From: Symbiodinium sp. CCMP2592
Taxonomy: Eukaryota; Sar; Dinophyceae; Suessiales; Symbiodiniaceae
Direction: 5' to 3'
Assembly (NCBI GenBank): GCA_905221615.1
Contig: CAJNDT010001225.1
Coordinates: 1 to 64,000, forward strand
Length of the DNA: 64,000 bases
Under the pieces are notes generated by a model, which saw nothing but the letters and a program-made list of their open reading frames with translations, had not been told where the DNA came from and ran no database searches. Shown piece by piece: positions 51,801 to 58,126 of this stretch (within the stretch, counting starts at the first letter, position 1; every line of letters starts with the position of its first letter). A program made the position numbers and the translations under genes.

Positions 51801-52894
51801 ATGAGAATTCTGAGATCACTGATGAAGGCGAGTGGTCGATGATTGAAGAGTCGAGAAGCGACGATGTGACTTCGAGCCTAGAGCTTGAAGGGGTGACGAC
51901 TGGACCGACGACCGGGGTAGGGTTGCGTAGGCGGTTGGGTTCCAGGTCCTTGGCCGTCCCGGCCTCCGATGACCCTAGAGGTTCCCTAACCCGACGAGAC
52001 CACAGTTGTGACGACGAGGGTTCCGCAGGAGCTACTCGGGTGTATGGTTCCAGGTCTTTGGCCGTCCCGGCCCTTGATGACCCTAAGGGTTCCTTATCCC
52101 GACGCGACGACTGGGTTGAAGGTGTAAGTGGGTCTAGCGGTTCTACGGTCTTTGCCAGCCTAGCCCCTGAGCTTGTGAGCGGTTCCTCTACCCTAAACCC
52201 TTGTGAAGGGAGGAGGTCGGAAGCTGGAGGTGGACTGCTGGGTCTGACTGGGAGAAGCTCCACTGAGAGCGGCGTGTTTGAAGTTCGCGGAGATGGACGA
52301 GTTCGAGGACTCCTCGCTGTACATGTTGATGATGCTGCTTATGTTGGCACCGCTGAAGGCGCGCCGGGTGTTGAACCTGCAAACGCAGAGAGTGCTTCTG
52401 CTTCTGGTGACTTTGACGGCGTTGCTGAAGACATTCCGGATGAGCATGACATTGCCGACGATTTGCAGGAGGACCAAAGGCGAGAGACTGAACGGGAACG
52501 CCTGGAAGTCTATCCAGGTTGGCCGCTTCGTGTACCTCCTCGCTTTGCTTGGGACCCGAAGCCTGAGTGGGGGTCTTGGGAGTCGCTGTTCTACCAGAAC
52601 ATCCCTACAACTGTCAGGCGAGATTTCTACTACCATGATCGCTTGAGAGGTGTGTTGGTGAGATTTCACGCCCTAGACAGGAAGCAGATGTTTGTGCCTT
52701 CGCCTGGAGGGTTACCCGAGTCCGTAAGCTGGGAAGCCTTGACTGGCCGCCGCAGAACTTTCCACCGAGGAGTGTCAACAAGCATGATTGGAGTCCTGGA
52801 AGACGTGTGGAATGTTCCACATCCGAAGCCTGCTAGACAAGTCTCGACAGAGAAGTGGGTCGGACGGACTGAGTTCGAGCTGCGCAGTCTGTGA
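42833..52894 (+). CDS. Copia-type Gag-Pol polyprotein with extra domains
   Basis: 3353 codons, starting at GCCATGG 42 bp after the LTR, ending TGA. Gag: coiled coil about 184-232, Pro run about 365, a Trp-rich capsid-like region 500-720, a Lys/Gly-rich stretch, CCCH finger C791/C800/C806/H810 and zinc knuckle C821/C824/H829/C834. Protease: LLDGGATHAL with D1004. About 1190-1380: degenerate cytosine-methyltransferase-like region. Integrase: H1463, H1468, C1475, C1478, then D1504, D1662 and E1698 (last pair D-x35-E), with a long acidic insert between the first two catalytic Asp. Zinc ribbon C1890/C1893/C1905/C1908. 2OG-Fe(II)-oxygenase-like region about 1920-2140 with H2028, D2030, H2099, R2108/R2109. 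Reverse transcriptase about 2345-2610 with YVDD at 2526-2529. RNase H with D2709, E2748/E2750, D2783. The last 500 or so residues are an extension with a membrane helix (about 2949-2972). No frameshift or stop is present, so it is probably functional. The methyltransferase and oxygenase calls are inferences from motif order. Confidence 0.95.
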   Translation: MEDVNMRRRLGKKPSNPSGAVSSQSADDPSEPRPRVQDDTAEETTMPDQRGVARGSAEKVSGKGRGGTTASVDEGAPTAAGAAVNPFWSDRARAEAQLIAARPDFLGEVTGQNSRGPSSTSTEMRPSEETSVVPSGAVEENRVVAEHPVGEPISFGPPAAVHTTTRGQAAATEAQPGEPGLRPGERQVLTEMKGILEMLVAQNTELRDQNESLQSRLEKLEEDRSAAWRSVASGGAQEGADQTGSGLEGIEGQGLSQLGYFVPPDKLFESPNQFEHTQSPSPKDPKETCEYQQGFEEGYLAAREAWSAEREDLNMSPPSVQDWRVQSEVGLRDSRLRERTPEPSVNPEVRESRINVTPKGTPIPPSPPPPPPPDANRFESSSERLSAPSVHRDKSGGFFERAAELGRRSDLTGMFEGTPVAPSMIRASHLGVGFSGITPVQDTAVPGWESGVPGSRSDAHDDLVDPWQGLDIASLGVGPGRDPFVPGDRTYWNLPTLEDPSHPSPATRASDWLVQIRPMLYDLSDMSQCWWQRVEYESQVWYQRWCRASALERGLIVPKMSSELSHMRFRRLESRAYGMLQTAVPAIIRDELLASRSLNCMSLLFQIFKVYAPGGLQERTQILGDLTNLGVARSASEAVQSLRSWSRTYARARTMGVSVPDPALVLRGLDTLTEGLLRKAVHSQVSFRVSTARNHLRLDHNPTMGAVMEFLKVLQSEWEQVSVSGQDEAPKPPKAARMEADPKGDTKGDKGNNDKGGNQKGKDREGKGNSGGGKTPDAQPNAGGKGWKGPCSFYMTSQGCSKGRDCLHYHDFSAAKGQSRCYNCGSDQHRQQDCSRPKGKGKGKPLGESRGNSTTTSMTTARVPNNSPVPNPADSQETPKPSESAASASANKAGSTLNAAGTQGAAAGGPPRSSANQVSQTQVLEEAQKLLKSLRIAALRVNPETGESTHEVTDADASGLHVHEKEKAFCESERQKGDTESLVQGHDVSKVTVRKIKGPTGLLDGGATHALRSAGPGEWSVATPTRVDLAVGSQELRISSLGTVLSQKAISPICPLGALVSELGCRVRWDAGQCIIHHPVRGVLDTELVSGCPTVTESLCIQLIGELEQCRAQKIQKALNLRALALGSPCEESEQPCAWGSELDVLKVLREICPEESEGVLARAVPIQCGDYPVGASVFLGLNRRARKAIQHAKHVVLNLCPGKPKVSWRNLFGAQTVVLTVATSRNPGVFDERTFSWLATLCASGKVAAVVGSQSRVVSNSRDEGESREGIEIAHENQLIQVLRTLVLHRVAERNREGGSVLVLEGSDRAGFWNKLSLPVWSRNELSVPLEPQHIGELRGKWYRAEFEQAFFGGLEPRRSIILTNSWDLFTLTHARGGEAGFRGFRHLRGCHPFCGLGAVDGRTGGDYENQPADWPDELVRVVTRSLQRWITEKEEKREERQKEERVTLNALTKEEAEFKRHCEQDHVVFRRDCKVCLQAAMRGPRHFRQRHRHTNALTLNLDLIGPWTAGEDHALAGPVRHILVATLGVPILRDGKPLPLEKEKEREEGEKVDSVEDDGRGVGHVDAGEEEPRLVLEDPESRGESEEPELSPEEYKALYEKQEAKWREIAKDLQEPVQVHEVLFAEPLRSKRSEEVLRGIQRIYSKITVMNLSVRRTHSDGGREFTNRSFKTWCAARDIHPTYSPPGDPKANGRIENAVGRVKAGIRSLLLSAPDLKKSSWPSALRQFVEQKFRASLEVLGGERPKRALPPFGARVMVQSRSWSKKTPYAPRAIEGTALCPASNISGCTVVLLPEQEGDKQPRFHVAPVAYTGVKDSIKFDAETEGDDPPLPPPSDPPVVRKRVSSKRPVVAHACVGGEYGSESGFECTVHQMPREKEEESREERMTCRVCEEPVSEHESMKCSLCGLRASDKLSVVESEARAEQLLTAAPVLRREDVDQLIADSLWSWTPKTRKVDQGCQGSGALGFTLGFYRYGPKIGVTKETHRRPCLTQVVNRYMKQEGDRIGKPGHWCSVRVTSNFTSEIHQDRNEPGSLNFVVPVSTFGGGRIWIEEGSSHSAEPSGATVCGAREEAIGKGVGKYVGGELQPIWFDASRKHAVEASQGTRRVLVGYTPKEFGRLPIDLKDFLVGLSFPLPSPESQRPVGEHTSGTAEHESPELQEDVLSESEVHQLRCEHTMLRHLLIEQHKCYDEEVATAAIEGWVAPNLHLHDLCTWIEECEQGLVWQDSCDLLKSGAVGEAEAAVLGARLARLGVSYDPGEGEEVPLYNDETPGDMKDSGIVVPGAWDAEPVQPLQTVTVSHQEVLKKIEDWKGSIVDELSNVFDIHEAMRRRGEADLQAWKDAGEQVEILPAKAIFQKKGGSGRHKCRVVACGNFSEGAKNKSRDQKLQCYAGGADSLSLRCHLRAAGHRACSQGWRTSGADIRTAFLLAPLRKQSKRIVMRPPSVLVQAGFAAPNEYWEVTGALYGLQESPADWAAYRDETLPTIDICYMDQKVNLQRSKNDQNLWLLYCPTTAKLIAALTIYVDDLLLSGTPEASEAVWAAIKAKWRISEPEYADQGKVLTFCGFEIRQERDGIHVGQAKYVQSLLDKYPEVQGTASCPYARESEVIESKPQDSIEKLRRAQALVGEMLWLATRTRADLAFGVSRIGQLITRDVDQALRRGEEMLKYLRATKGQELIYGDPGKGHGTANQLPIERDFNLIEVFADASFCPGSDRSQSGIILMWGNAPIGWMSMRQPCASLSTAEAELQSSLDGMTLAEGLHGLLAELAEAPQQTFLYNDNVGACTVLTLPQGAWRTRHLRLKAAWFLEQLEYSRFRVYHVPGQFMLGDLCTKSLVGARVKELLKMMNVRVGPSNVDGGESSSSSSPSVSSVKLVAQKVVAGCAGSGGELQSTPAWSSGTGGAPDAARALRVLAVASALQTVTAKLVHVSVDVEDRQSQELAELKTVLQLVCCVLTIVGVLALACWCRGQSEEVPRIQALSSRVRDDENSEITDEGEWSMIEESRSDDVTSSLELEGVTTGPTTGVGLRRRLGSRSLAVPASDDPRGSLTRRDHSCDDEGSAGATRVYGSRSLAVPALDDPKGSLSRRDDWVEGVSGSSGSTVFASLAPELVSGSSTLNPCEGRRSEAGGGLLGLTGRSSTESGVFEVRGDGRVRGLLAVHVDDAAYVGTAEGAPGVEPANAESASASGDFDGVAEDIPDEHDIADDLQEDQRRETERERLEVYPGWPLRVPPRFAWDPKPEWGSWESLFYQNIPTTVRRDFYYHDRLRGVLVRFHALDRKQMFVPSPGGLPESVSWEALTGRRRTFHRGVSTSMIGVLEDVWNVPHPKPARQVSTEKWVGRTEFELRSL

Positions 52895-53021
52895 AGAAGG
52901 ATCCGCCGGTGCTGAAGCCGGACAGCTTGATCCTAGTTTTGTTGACCGGTGACTTTTGAAAAGGCCTTGAGCTTACTCAATCAATTCTTTAACTGATCTT
53001 TTCCATCTGAGCTCTGTGAAG

Positions 53022-53045
53022 TGTGTACCATGGCGATGGTACACA
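53022..53045 (+). other. Perfect hairpin next to the polypurine tract
   Basis: TGTGTACCAT, loop GGCG, ATGGTACACA: a 10-bp perfect stem with a 4-nt loop. Its last base overlaps the start of the polypurine tract. Confidence 0.9.
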
Positions 53046-53052
53046 GGGGGAG
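53045..53052 (+). promoter_or_regulatory. Polypurine tract
   Basis: AGGGGGAG directly before the 3' LTR, the expected primer for plus-strand DNA synthesis. Confidence 0.9.
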
Positions 53053-53174
53053 TGTGAACAGACATACCCCTCCGCTCATTCGCACTATCCATTAACAGGT
53101 CGTGATCGGAAGGCCTTTTTTCGCTCGAGACAAAGAAGCAGGCGCAGATTGCATTAACCTTTTGTGGATTCGGA
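53053..53174 (+). repeat. 3' LTR
   Basis: 122 bp, identical by eye to the 5' LTR. Followed by the target repeat CCCCA. Confidence 0.95.
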
Positions 53175-53331
53175 CCCCAAACCCTAAACCCCTAAACCCA
53201 TAAACTCCTAAACCCCCAGCACTTTAAACTAAAAGCCCTAGACCTCTGAACCCCAAACCCTAAACCCCTAAACCCATAAACTCCTAAACACCCAGCACTT
53301 TAAACTAAAAGCCCTAGACCTCTGAACCCCA
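53175..53331. repeat. 157-bp satellite block duplicated from 5' flank
   Basis: Two 76-bp satellite units plus CCCCA. It reads identically to 42512-42668, including the rare variant CTAAACACCCAGC in place of CTAAACCCCCAGC. Confidence 0.93.
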
Positions 53332-53452
53332 TGTGAACAGACATACCCCCCGCTCATTCGCACTATCCATTAACAGGTCGTGATCGGAAGGCCTTTTTTC
53401 GCTCGAGACAAAGAAGCAGGCGCAGATTGCATTAACCTTTTGTGGATTCGGA
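53332..53452 (+). repeat. Solo LTR
   Basis: 121 bp, same as the other LTRs except for loss of one T (TACCCCCCGCTC versus TACCCCTCCGCTC). Flanked by CCCCA on both sides. Confidence 0.95.
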
Positions 53453-54495
53453 CCCCAAACCCTAAACCCCTAAACCCATAAACTCCTAAACCCCCAGCAC
53501 TTTAAACTAAAAGCCCTAGACCTCTGAACCCCAAACCCTAAACCCCTAAACCCATAAACTCCTAAACCCCCAGCACTTTAAACTAAAAGCCCTAGACCTC
53601 TGAACCCCAAACCCTAACCCCTAAACCCATAAACTCCTAAAAAGCACTTTAAACTAAAAGCCCTAGACCTCTGAACCCCAAACCCTAAACCCCTAAACCC
53701 ATAAACTCCTAAACCCCCAGCACTTTAAACTAAAAGCCCTAGACCCTAAACCCATAAACTCCTAAACCCCCAGCACTTTAAACTAAAAGCCTTTAAACTA
53801 AAAGCCCTAGACCTCTGAACCCCAAACCCTAGGCCCCTAAACCCATAAACTCCTAAACCCCCAGCACTTTAAACTAAAAGCCCTAGACCTCTGAACCCCA
53901 AACCCTAAACCCCTAAACCCATAAACTCCTAAACCCCCAGCACTTTAAACTAAAAGCCCTAGACCTCTGAACCCCAAACCCTAAACCCCCTAAACCCATA
54001 AACTCTTAAACCCCCAGCACTTTAAACTAAAAGCCCTAGACCTCTGAGACCCCTAAACCCATAAACTCTGACCCCTAAACCCATAAACTCTTAAACCCCC
54101 AGCACTTTAAACTAAAAGCCCTAGACCTCTGAACCCCAAACCCTAGACCCCTAAACCCATAAACTCTAAACCCCCAGCACTTTAAACTAAAAGCCCTAGA
54201 CCTCTGAACCCCAAACCCTAGACCCCTAAACCCATAAACTCTTAAACCCCCAGCACTTTAAACTAAAAGCCCTAGACCTCTGAACCCCAAACCCTAGACC
54301 CCTAAACCCATAAACTCTTAAACCCCCAGCACTTTAAACTAAAAGCCCTAGACCTCTGAACCCCAAACCCTAAACCCCTAAACCCATAAACTCCTAAACC
54401 CCCAGCACTTTAAACTAAAAGCCCTAGACCTCTGAACCCCAAACCCTAGACCCCTAAACCCATAAACTCCTAAACCCCCAGCACTTTAAACTGAA
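53453..54495. repeat. 76-bp satellite, right array
   Basis: About 14 copies of the same unit, with more rearrangement than the left array: a partial unit at 53635-53650, a duplicated TTTAAACTAAAAGCC near 53778-53800 and truncated units at 54040-54085. The variant AAACTCTTAAACCCCC is confined to this side. The array ends within a unit at GCACTTTAAACTGAAAGC. Confidence 0.95.
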
Positions 54496-54591
54496 AGCTT
54501 CGCACACCCAGGAGGGCTCCTCGGACCTTCGGCCGTTTAAAGCTGAGACCAGGGATGTCATTGAACTGATGACCTCGAATGGTTTAAGGGG

Positions 54592-54664
54592 GTTTAGGGT
54601 TTAGGGGTTGAGGCTTTTAACTCTAAACCCTCAACCCCTAAACCCTAAACTCTAGGGTTTAGGG
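54592..54664. repeat. Telomere-like palindrome
   Basis: A perfect 22-bp inverted repeat of telomere-like sequence (arms 54592-54613 and 54629-54650, 15-nt loop) overlaps a second one (54635-54646 and 54653-54664, CCCCTAAACCCT and AGGGTTTAGGGG). Confidence 0.9.
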
Positions 54665-54795
54665 GTTTGGGGCTTTCGGCTTCAGAGGATTGGGGGTTCA
54701 GGGGTTTAGGGTTTAGAGTTTAGGGCCTAGGGGTTTATTTAGGGCCTAGGGTTCCTGTAAGGGCCCTGAAAAGAAGCCATGAGGGTTTAGGGCTT
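54665..54795. repeat. Degenerate telomere-like tract (TTTAGGG)
   Basis: Scattered TTTAGGG variants (GTTTAGAGTTTAGGG and similar). Confidence 0.75.
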
Positions 54796-55518
54796 TGAGC
54801 GGTTACGGCTTTCAAGAAGAGGCCAGTGTTCCTTTACAGGTTGCTATAAGAAGGGTTATGTAACAAGTTACCGTAAGGGGGTCCCTTTGGGGCCTTGATT
54901 GCATGAAGGAGGCTTCGGGCTTAGGGTTAGAATAGGATGGCTTTTCAGGGGTTCCTCTCAGAGATACGATAAGACCCACAAGGGACGAGCCAACATGGCG
55001 CACCAGACTAAAGCCCTAACTCCTAAACACCGTATGAGGTCCACACACGATCCTTGGAAAAACTCTTACCAACACGTTTTGAACGTCACTAGTAAACAAC
55101 CACGCAAAGCCCTGTACCATAATTAGAAAGCCCAGCTAGAATCATCATAAAATCCTGAACGAACCCCAAAGAGCCTTTATGCAACACTTACATGTCCTGG
55201 GCGTGGAAGCAACCAGGAAGACAATTCCGAAGAGCTCCTACCAAAGTCTTACATCATGGTTCTCCAGAACCCCCCAAACCCTAAACTCTCTTGCGGTCGG
55301 AGAACTGATGCGGAGGTTACCAAAGACACGAAGCCCACGACGGCAGAGTACGTGCCCTGTCCGGTCTTGCTGGGGTTCTGCTGTAGCGTAGGGTTCGAGG
55401 GTTTAGGGTTTGGACAGTTTCGGCCCGACAGGTTCTGCAGAAAGGCAATTTACCACCAGACAGGGTTTAGGGTTTCCTTAGTTGCTGAGTTCAGAGGCCT
55501 CCCAACAGTGTGCAAGTT
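54796..55518. other. No gene recognised
   Basis: Telomere-like words near 55277 and 55395-55410. Open frames at 55179-55555 contain these words and have no domains. Confidence 0.4.
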
Positions 55519-55578
55519 TAGTTTACAGTGGCTAATATTATCCCAAAAAGTGTAAAGTGTATCCACTCAGCTACTAAA
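55519..55578. mobile_element. MITE-like family K, right part
   Basis: TATTATCCCAAAAAGTGTAA and AGTGTATCCACTCAGCTACT match the family K copies at 56541 and 62227. The left arm is missing. Confidence 0.8.
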
Positions 55579-56540
55579 GAATGTCAGGTTCGCAAAAATC
55601 CTGGGCATGGGCTGCCAGGCAACCTCTTGCCATCATCGGGATCTAGGCCGAATGTCGAACGAGATCGACCGCTTTGGGTTTAGGGCTTGGGGAATGGGGG
55701 GGTCCAGTCGAAGGCTGGGCCAGGGTTGAACTGTAAACACTAAGCTCTTGCAGTTGAGGGCCACATAAGGGTTTACTGTAGGGGCCTTGATACTTAGAAT
55801 GCATAGGGTTTCGGGGAGAAGTTGCACGTCTTGACGTGCATGTTGCCGCATTGTTGTTGTACTGCTTGGTTCGAGTATGTGACGGACAGTGTAACTGAAA
55901 ATCGAAAGCTCCGGAAACCAAGGTGTTCTGGCGGCGCCTAGAAGCATAAAAGCGAAGATTCAGATTCAATCTTGCTTCGGCGGTGGTTTCAGCCTACCCG
56001 TGCCTGTGTTGCCAAAAATATGTGTGCCGGCTTGTTTCCGGAGCGGGGTCGTGTAAACCAGCATGCCGAACGGTCAAAACACACAAAAACAGGCAACTCG
56101 AAAGCAAAAGAAGCCACTCGGACAAAACCCGGGACCCGAACCCTATGCAGTTTCTGTAAACCCCCAGATGTCGGGATCAAGAGTAACAAGAGGGAAGGGA
56201 TCCTCTCTGACACTGAACCCTTGAACTCCGAATCCCTAAACCCGAAACCACCCGGATCTCTAAATCCTGAGCCAAAAACCCTAAACCCTAACCCCCTAAA
56301 CCCTAAAAGTCTTCAACCCTGAACCCCAGTACAGGGGCCTTAATAACTAGGCGGGGGCCTTGGGTCAGAGTTTTCGATGATTCTGATAAGGAGCCCTAAA
56401 GAGTAGCACAATAAACAATTTCAGGCTTCCATATCCTAGCGGAGCCACAAAACTGTCTACTAAGAGCCTACTACTCTCTTAGTGCACAGCAACGCGACCT
56501 GCAACATGCTCATATAGACAATACTGAGCCAAATCCTAAC
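55579..56540. other. No gene; repeat fragments
   Basis: Contains a family A left fragment (55774-55812, TGTAGGGGCCTTGATACTTA), telomere-like words at 55675 and 56215-56325, and a diverged family A copy (56332-56430, CAGGGGCCTTAATAACTAGG). Open frames at 55633-56322 show no domain. Confidence 0.45.
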
Positions 56541-56644
56541 CCCAGTGGCTGAGTTGATAAACCCCCAAAACGTGTACACTTTTAGTTTTATAGTGAGTCA
56601 TATTATCCCCAAAAGTGTAAAGTGTATCCACTCAGCTACTAAGT
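56541..56644. mobile_element. MITE-like element, family K
   Basis: Inverted ends AGTGGCTGAGTTGATA and TATCCACTCAGCTACTAAG. Core GTGTACACTTTTAGTTTTAT and CATATTATCCCCAAAAGTGT. Confidence 0.9.
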
Positions 56645-57051
56645 AACCCTAAGCCAACTTATTTAAAGTTCAGGTTTTCCTATTGGGGGCATGGAGGCAA
56701 AACCTTCACCAGGACCCAGAGCTCTGAAACTCTGCCCGAGCAACCCCCTACTCGTGTAGACCGAGTAATCGACACTGCAGGGCGTGTAGTATTCGGATCC
56801 CAACTATCATCCCGATGAAGGGTACCGGGGTTGTGAATCAACGGCCTACGTTAAGCTAAACCCCCCCCCCACACACCCTTAAGCCTAAATCCGGCAACGC
56901 CTAGGTAAGTACAGTCGAGGTTTTGAGACATCCATAAACACCTTAACACCTTACTCAAAGGCACCCGTGTGCCTCAAGTTCGGTGACAGCCTCGATATGA
57001 GTGGCTCCGAACCCGAGCTGTGCAAGTGACCACCGCATGCACGCCCAATAC
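56645..57051. other. No gene recognised
   Basis: C tract near 56861-56870. Unique sequence. Confidence 0.35.
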
Positions 57052-57271
57052 CTGCTTGGAGGGTCATGGCACTGCGCAAGCAAAGCCTATATGAAGTTAG
57101 AAGTAGATATCATAACCCCCAATGAGGATCCCTAGAACTCTACTTATGATCTACTATCATAACCCCAATTAGGATCCCTATAACTCTACTTATGATAGAT
57201 ATCATAACCCCAATTAGGATCCCTAGAACTCTACTTATGATCTACTTACTAAGTCACCCGACCCTCCAAGT
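57052..57271. mobile_element. MITE-like family C with internal triplication
   Basis: Ends CTGCTTGGAGGGTCATGG and CACCCGACCCTCCAAG. Inside, a unit of about 60 bp (ATCATAACCCCAATTAGGAT, CCCTAGAACTCTACTTATGA) is repeated three times (57110-57245). Confidence 0.85.
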
Positions 57272-58002
57272 GTTGGATCAAAGCCCATGGGGCTTCATCG
57301 TTTGGGGTCAAGGGTGCGAGCTCTGGGATTCGGGTTTAGGGTAGGTCCCAAGGCGAAATCCTAAGCCCATGGCTAGTAGTGGATAACTTATGCCGAACCT
57401 GAATGAAAATTGCAAAGGGTCGGAATATCCAGTAGTAATACTATCCCCTAGGTTTCCGTATTGTACTTCTACATAGCATCATATGCCCCAAAACATATGA
57501 CCCTTACATTCGGGTTGTTGACAGGGGAACGCGAAGACGCACTTGAACATCTACGTCTTTTCCGCTAATCTCCCTGCGCAAGAAGGCAGACCTCAAGTGT
57601 ACGGGTGCTTTGGGTTCGTGGTCCCTAGAAGGTGGCGACAGACGATTACGAGGCTGCCACAAAGACCCCAAAAAAACAACTGTCGTAAGGAATGGAATTG
57701 GAGTTAGATGGGGACTACAACGGGGTACAGTTCGGACCTGTGCATCACTCTACATTTGGCGGCCTGCATGCACACTATGCAACAACTTCTTGTTAAACCA
57801 CAGAGTTTCGGCAATCACAAGGCCCATCCCAACAAACACACACCATAGAACATGTAACATTTCCCACCAAAATCCTAAATCGATAAGCCAACCCTCTAAA
57901 CCCCCAAAGAACATCTGCTGTTGCTGCCCAGGCACCGTGTCATCAGAGGCTGGTTCGAGACCGCCGAGTTCGATAGCCAGGTGGCCTTACAAGTCTGGCT
58001 AT
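57272..58002. other. No gene recognised
   Basis: Unique sequence. The open frame at 57610-58026 has a Cys run (ICCCCPG-like) but no known domain. Confidence 0.35.
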
Positions 58003-58126
58003 GAGGGTTTAGGGCTTGGGGTTTAGTGTTTAGGGTTTTAGGGGTTGGGTTTAGGGTTTAGGGTTTGGGGTTTAGGGGTTTAGGGTTGTAGGGATTTAGG
58101 GGTTTAGGGTTTGGAGTTTAGGGAGC
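58003..58126. repeat. Telomere-like array (TTTAGGG)
   Basis: About 14 units with variants (TTTAGTGTTTAGGG, TTGTAGGGATTTAGGG). A smaller tract follows at 58225-58260. Confidence 0.9.

Larger units (their letters stand above)
52895..53052 (+). other. Copia 3' untranslated region
   Basis: 158 bp between the stop codon and the 3' LTR, containing the hairpin and polypurine tract listed separately. Confidence 0.85.
42669..53174 (+). mobile_element. Complete Ty1/Copia LTR retrotransposon
   Basis: About 10.5 kb, roughly twice the size of Drosophila copia. The parts in order are a 5' LTR (42669-42790), a primer-binding site at 42791, one gag-pol open frame (42833-52894), a 3' untranslated region with a hairpin, a polypurine tract (53045-53052) and a 3' LTR (53053-53174). 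The two LTRs are identical by eye over 122 bp, and the direct repeat CCCCA flanks the element (42664-42668 and 53175-53179). The order integrase before reverse transcriptase places it in Ty1/Copia. Intact frame, identical LTRs and target duplication point to a recent insertion. The LTR runs from TG to GA instead of the usual TG to CA. It is inserted into the 76-bp satellite. Confidence 0.96.

Noticed and set aside
52300..52350. HVDD motif (H3164) in the C-terminal extension, resembling the reverse-transcriptase YVDD box
   Set aside because: No flanking reverse-transcriptase motifs surround it, and the true YVDD is at residues 2526-2529. It is probably chance similarity.
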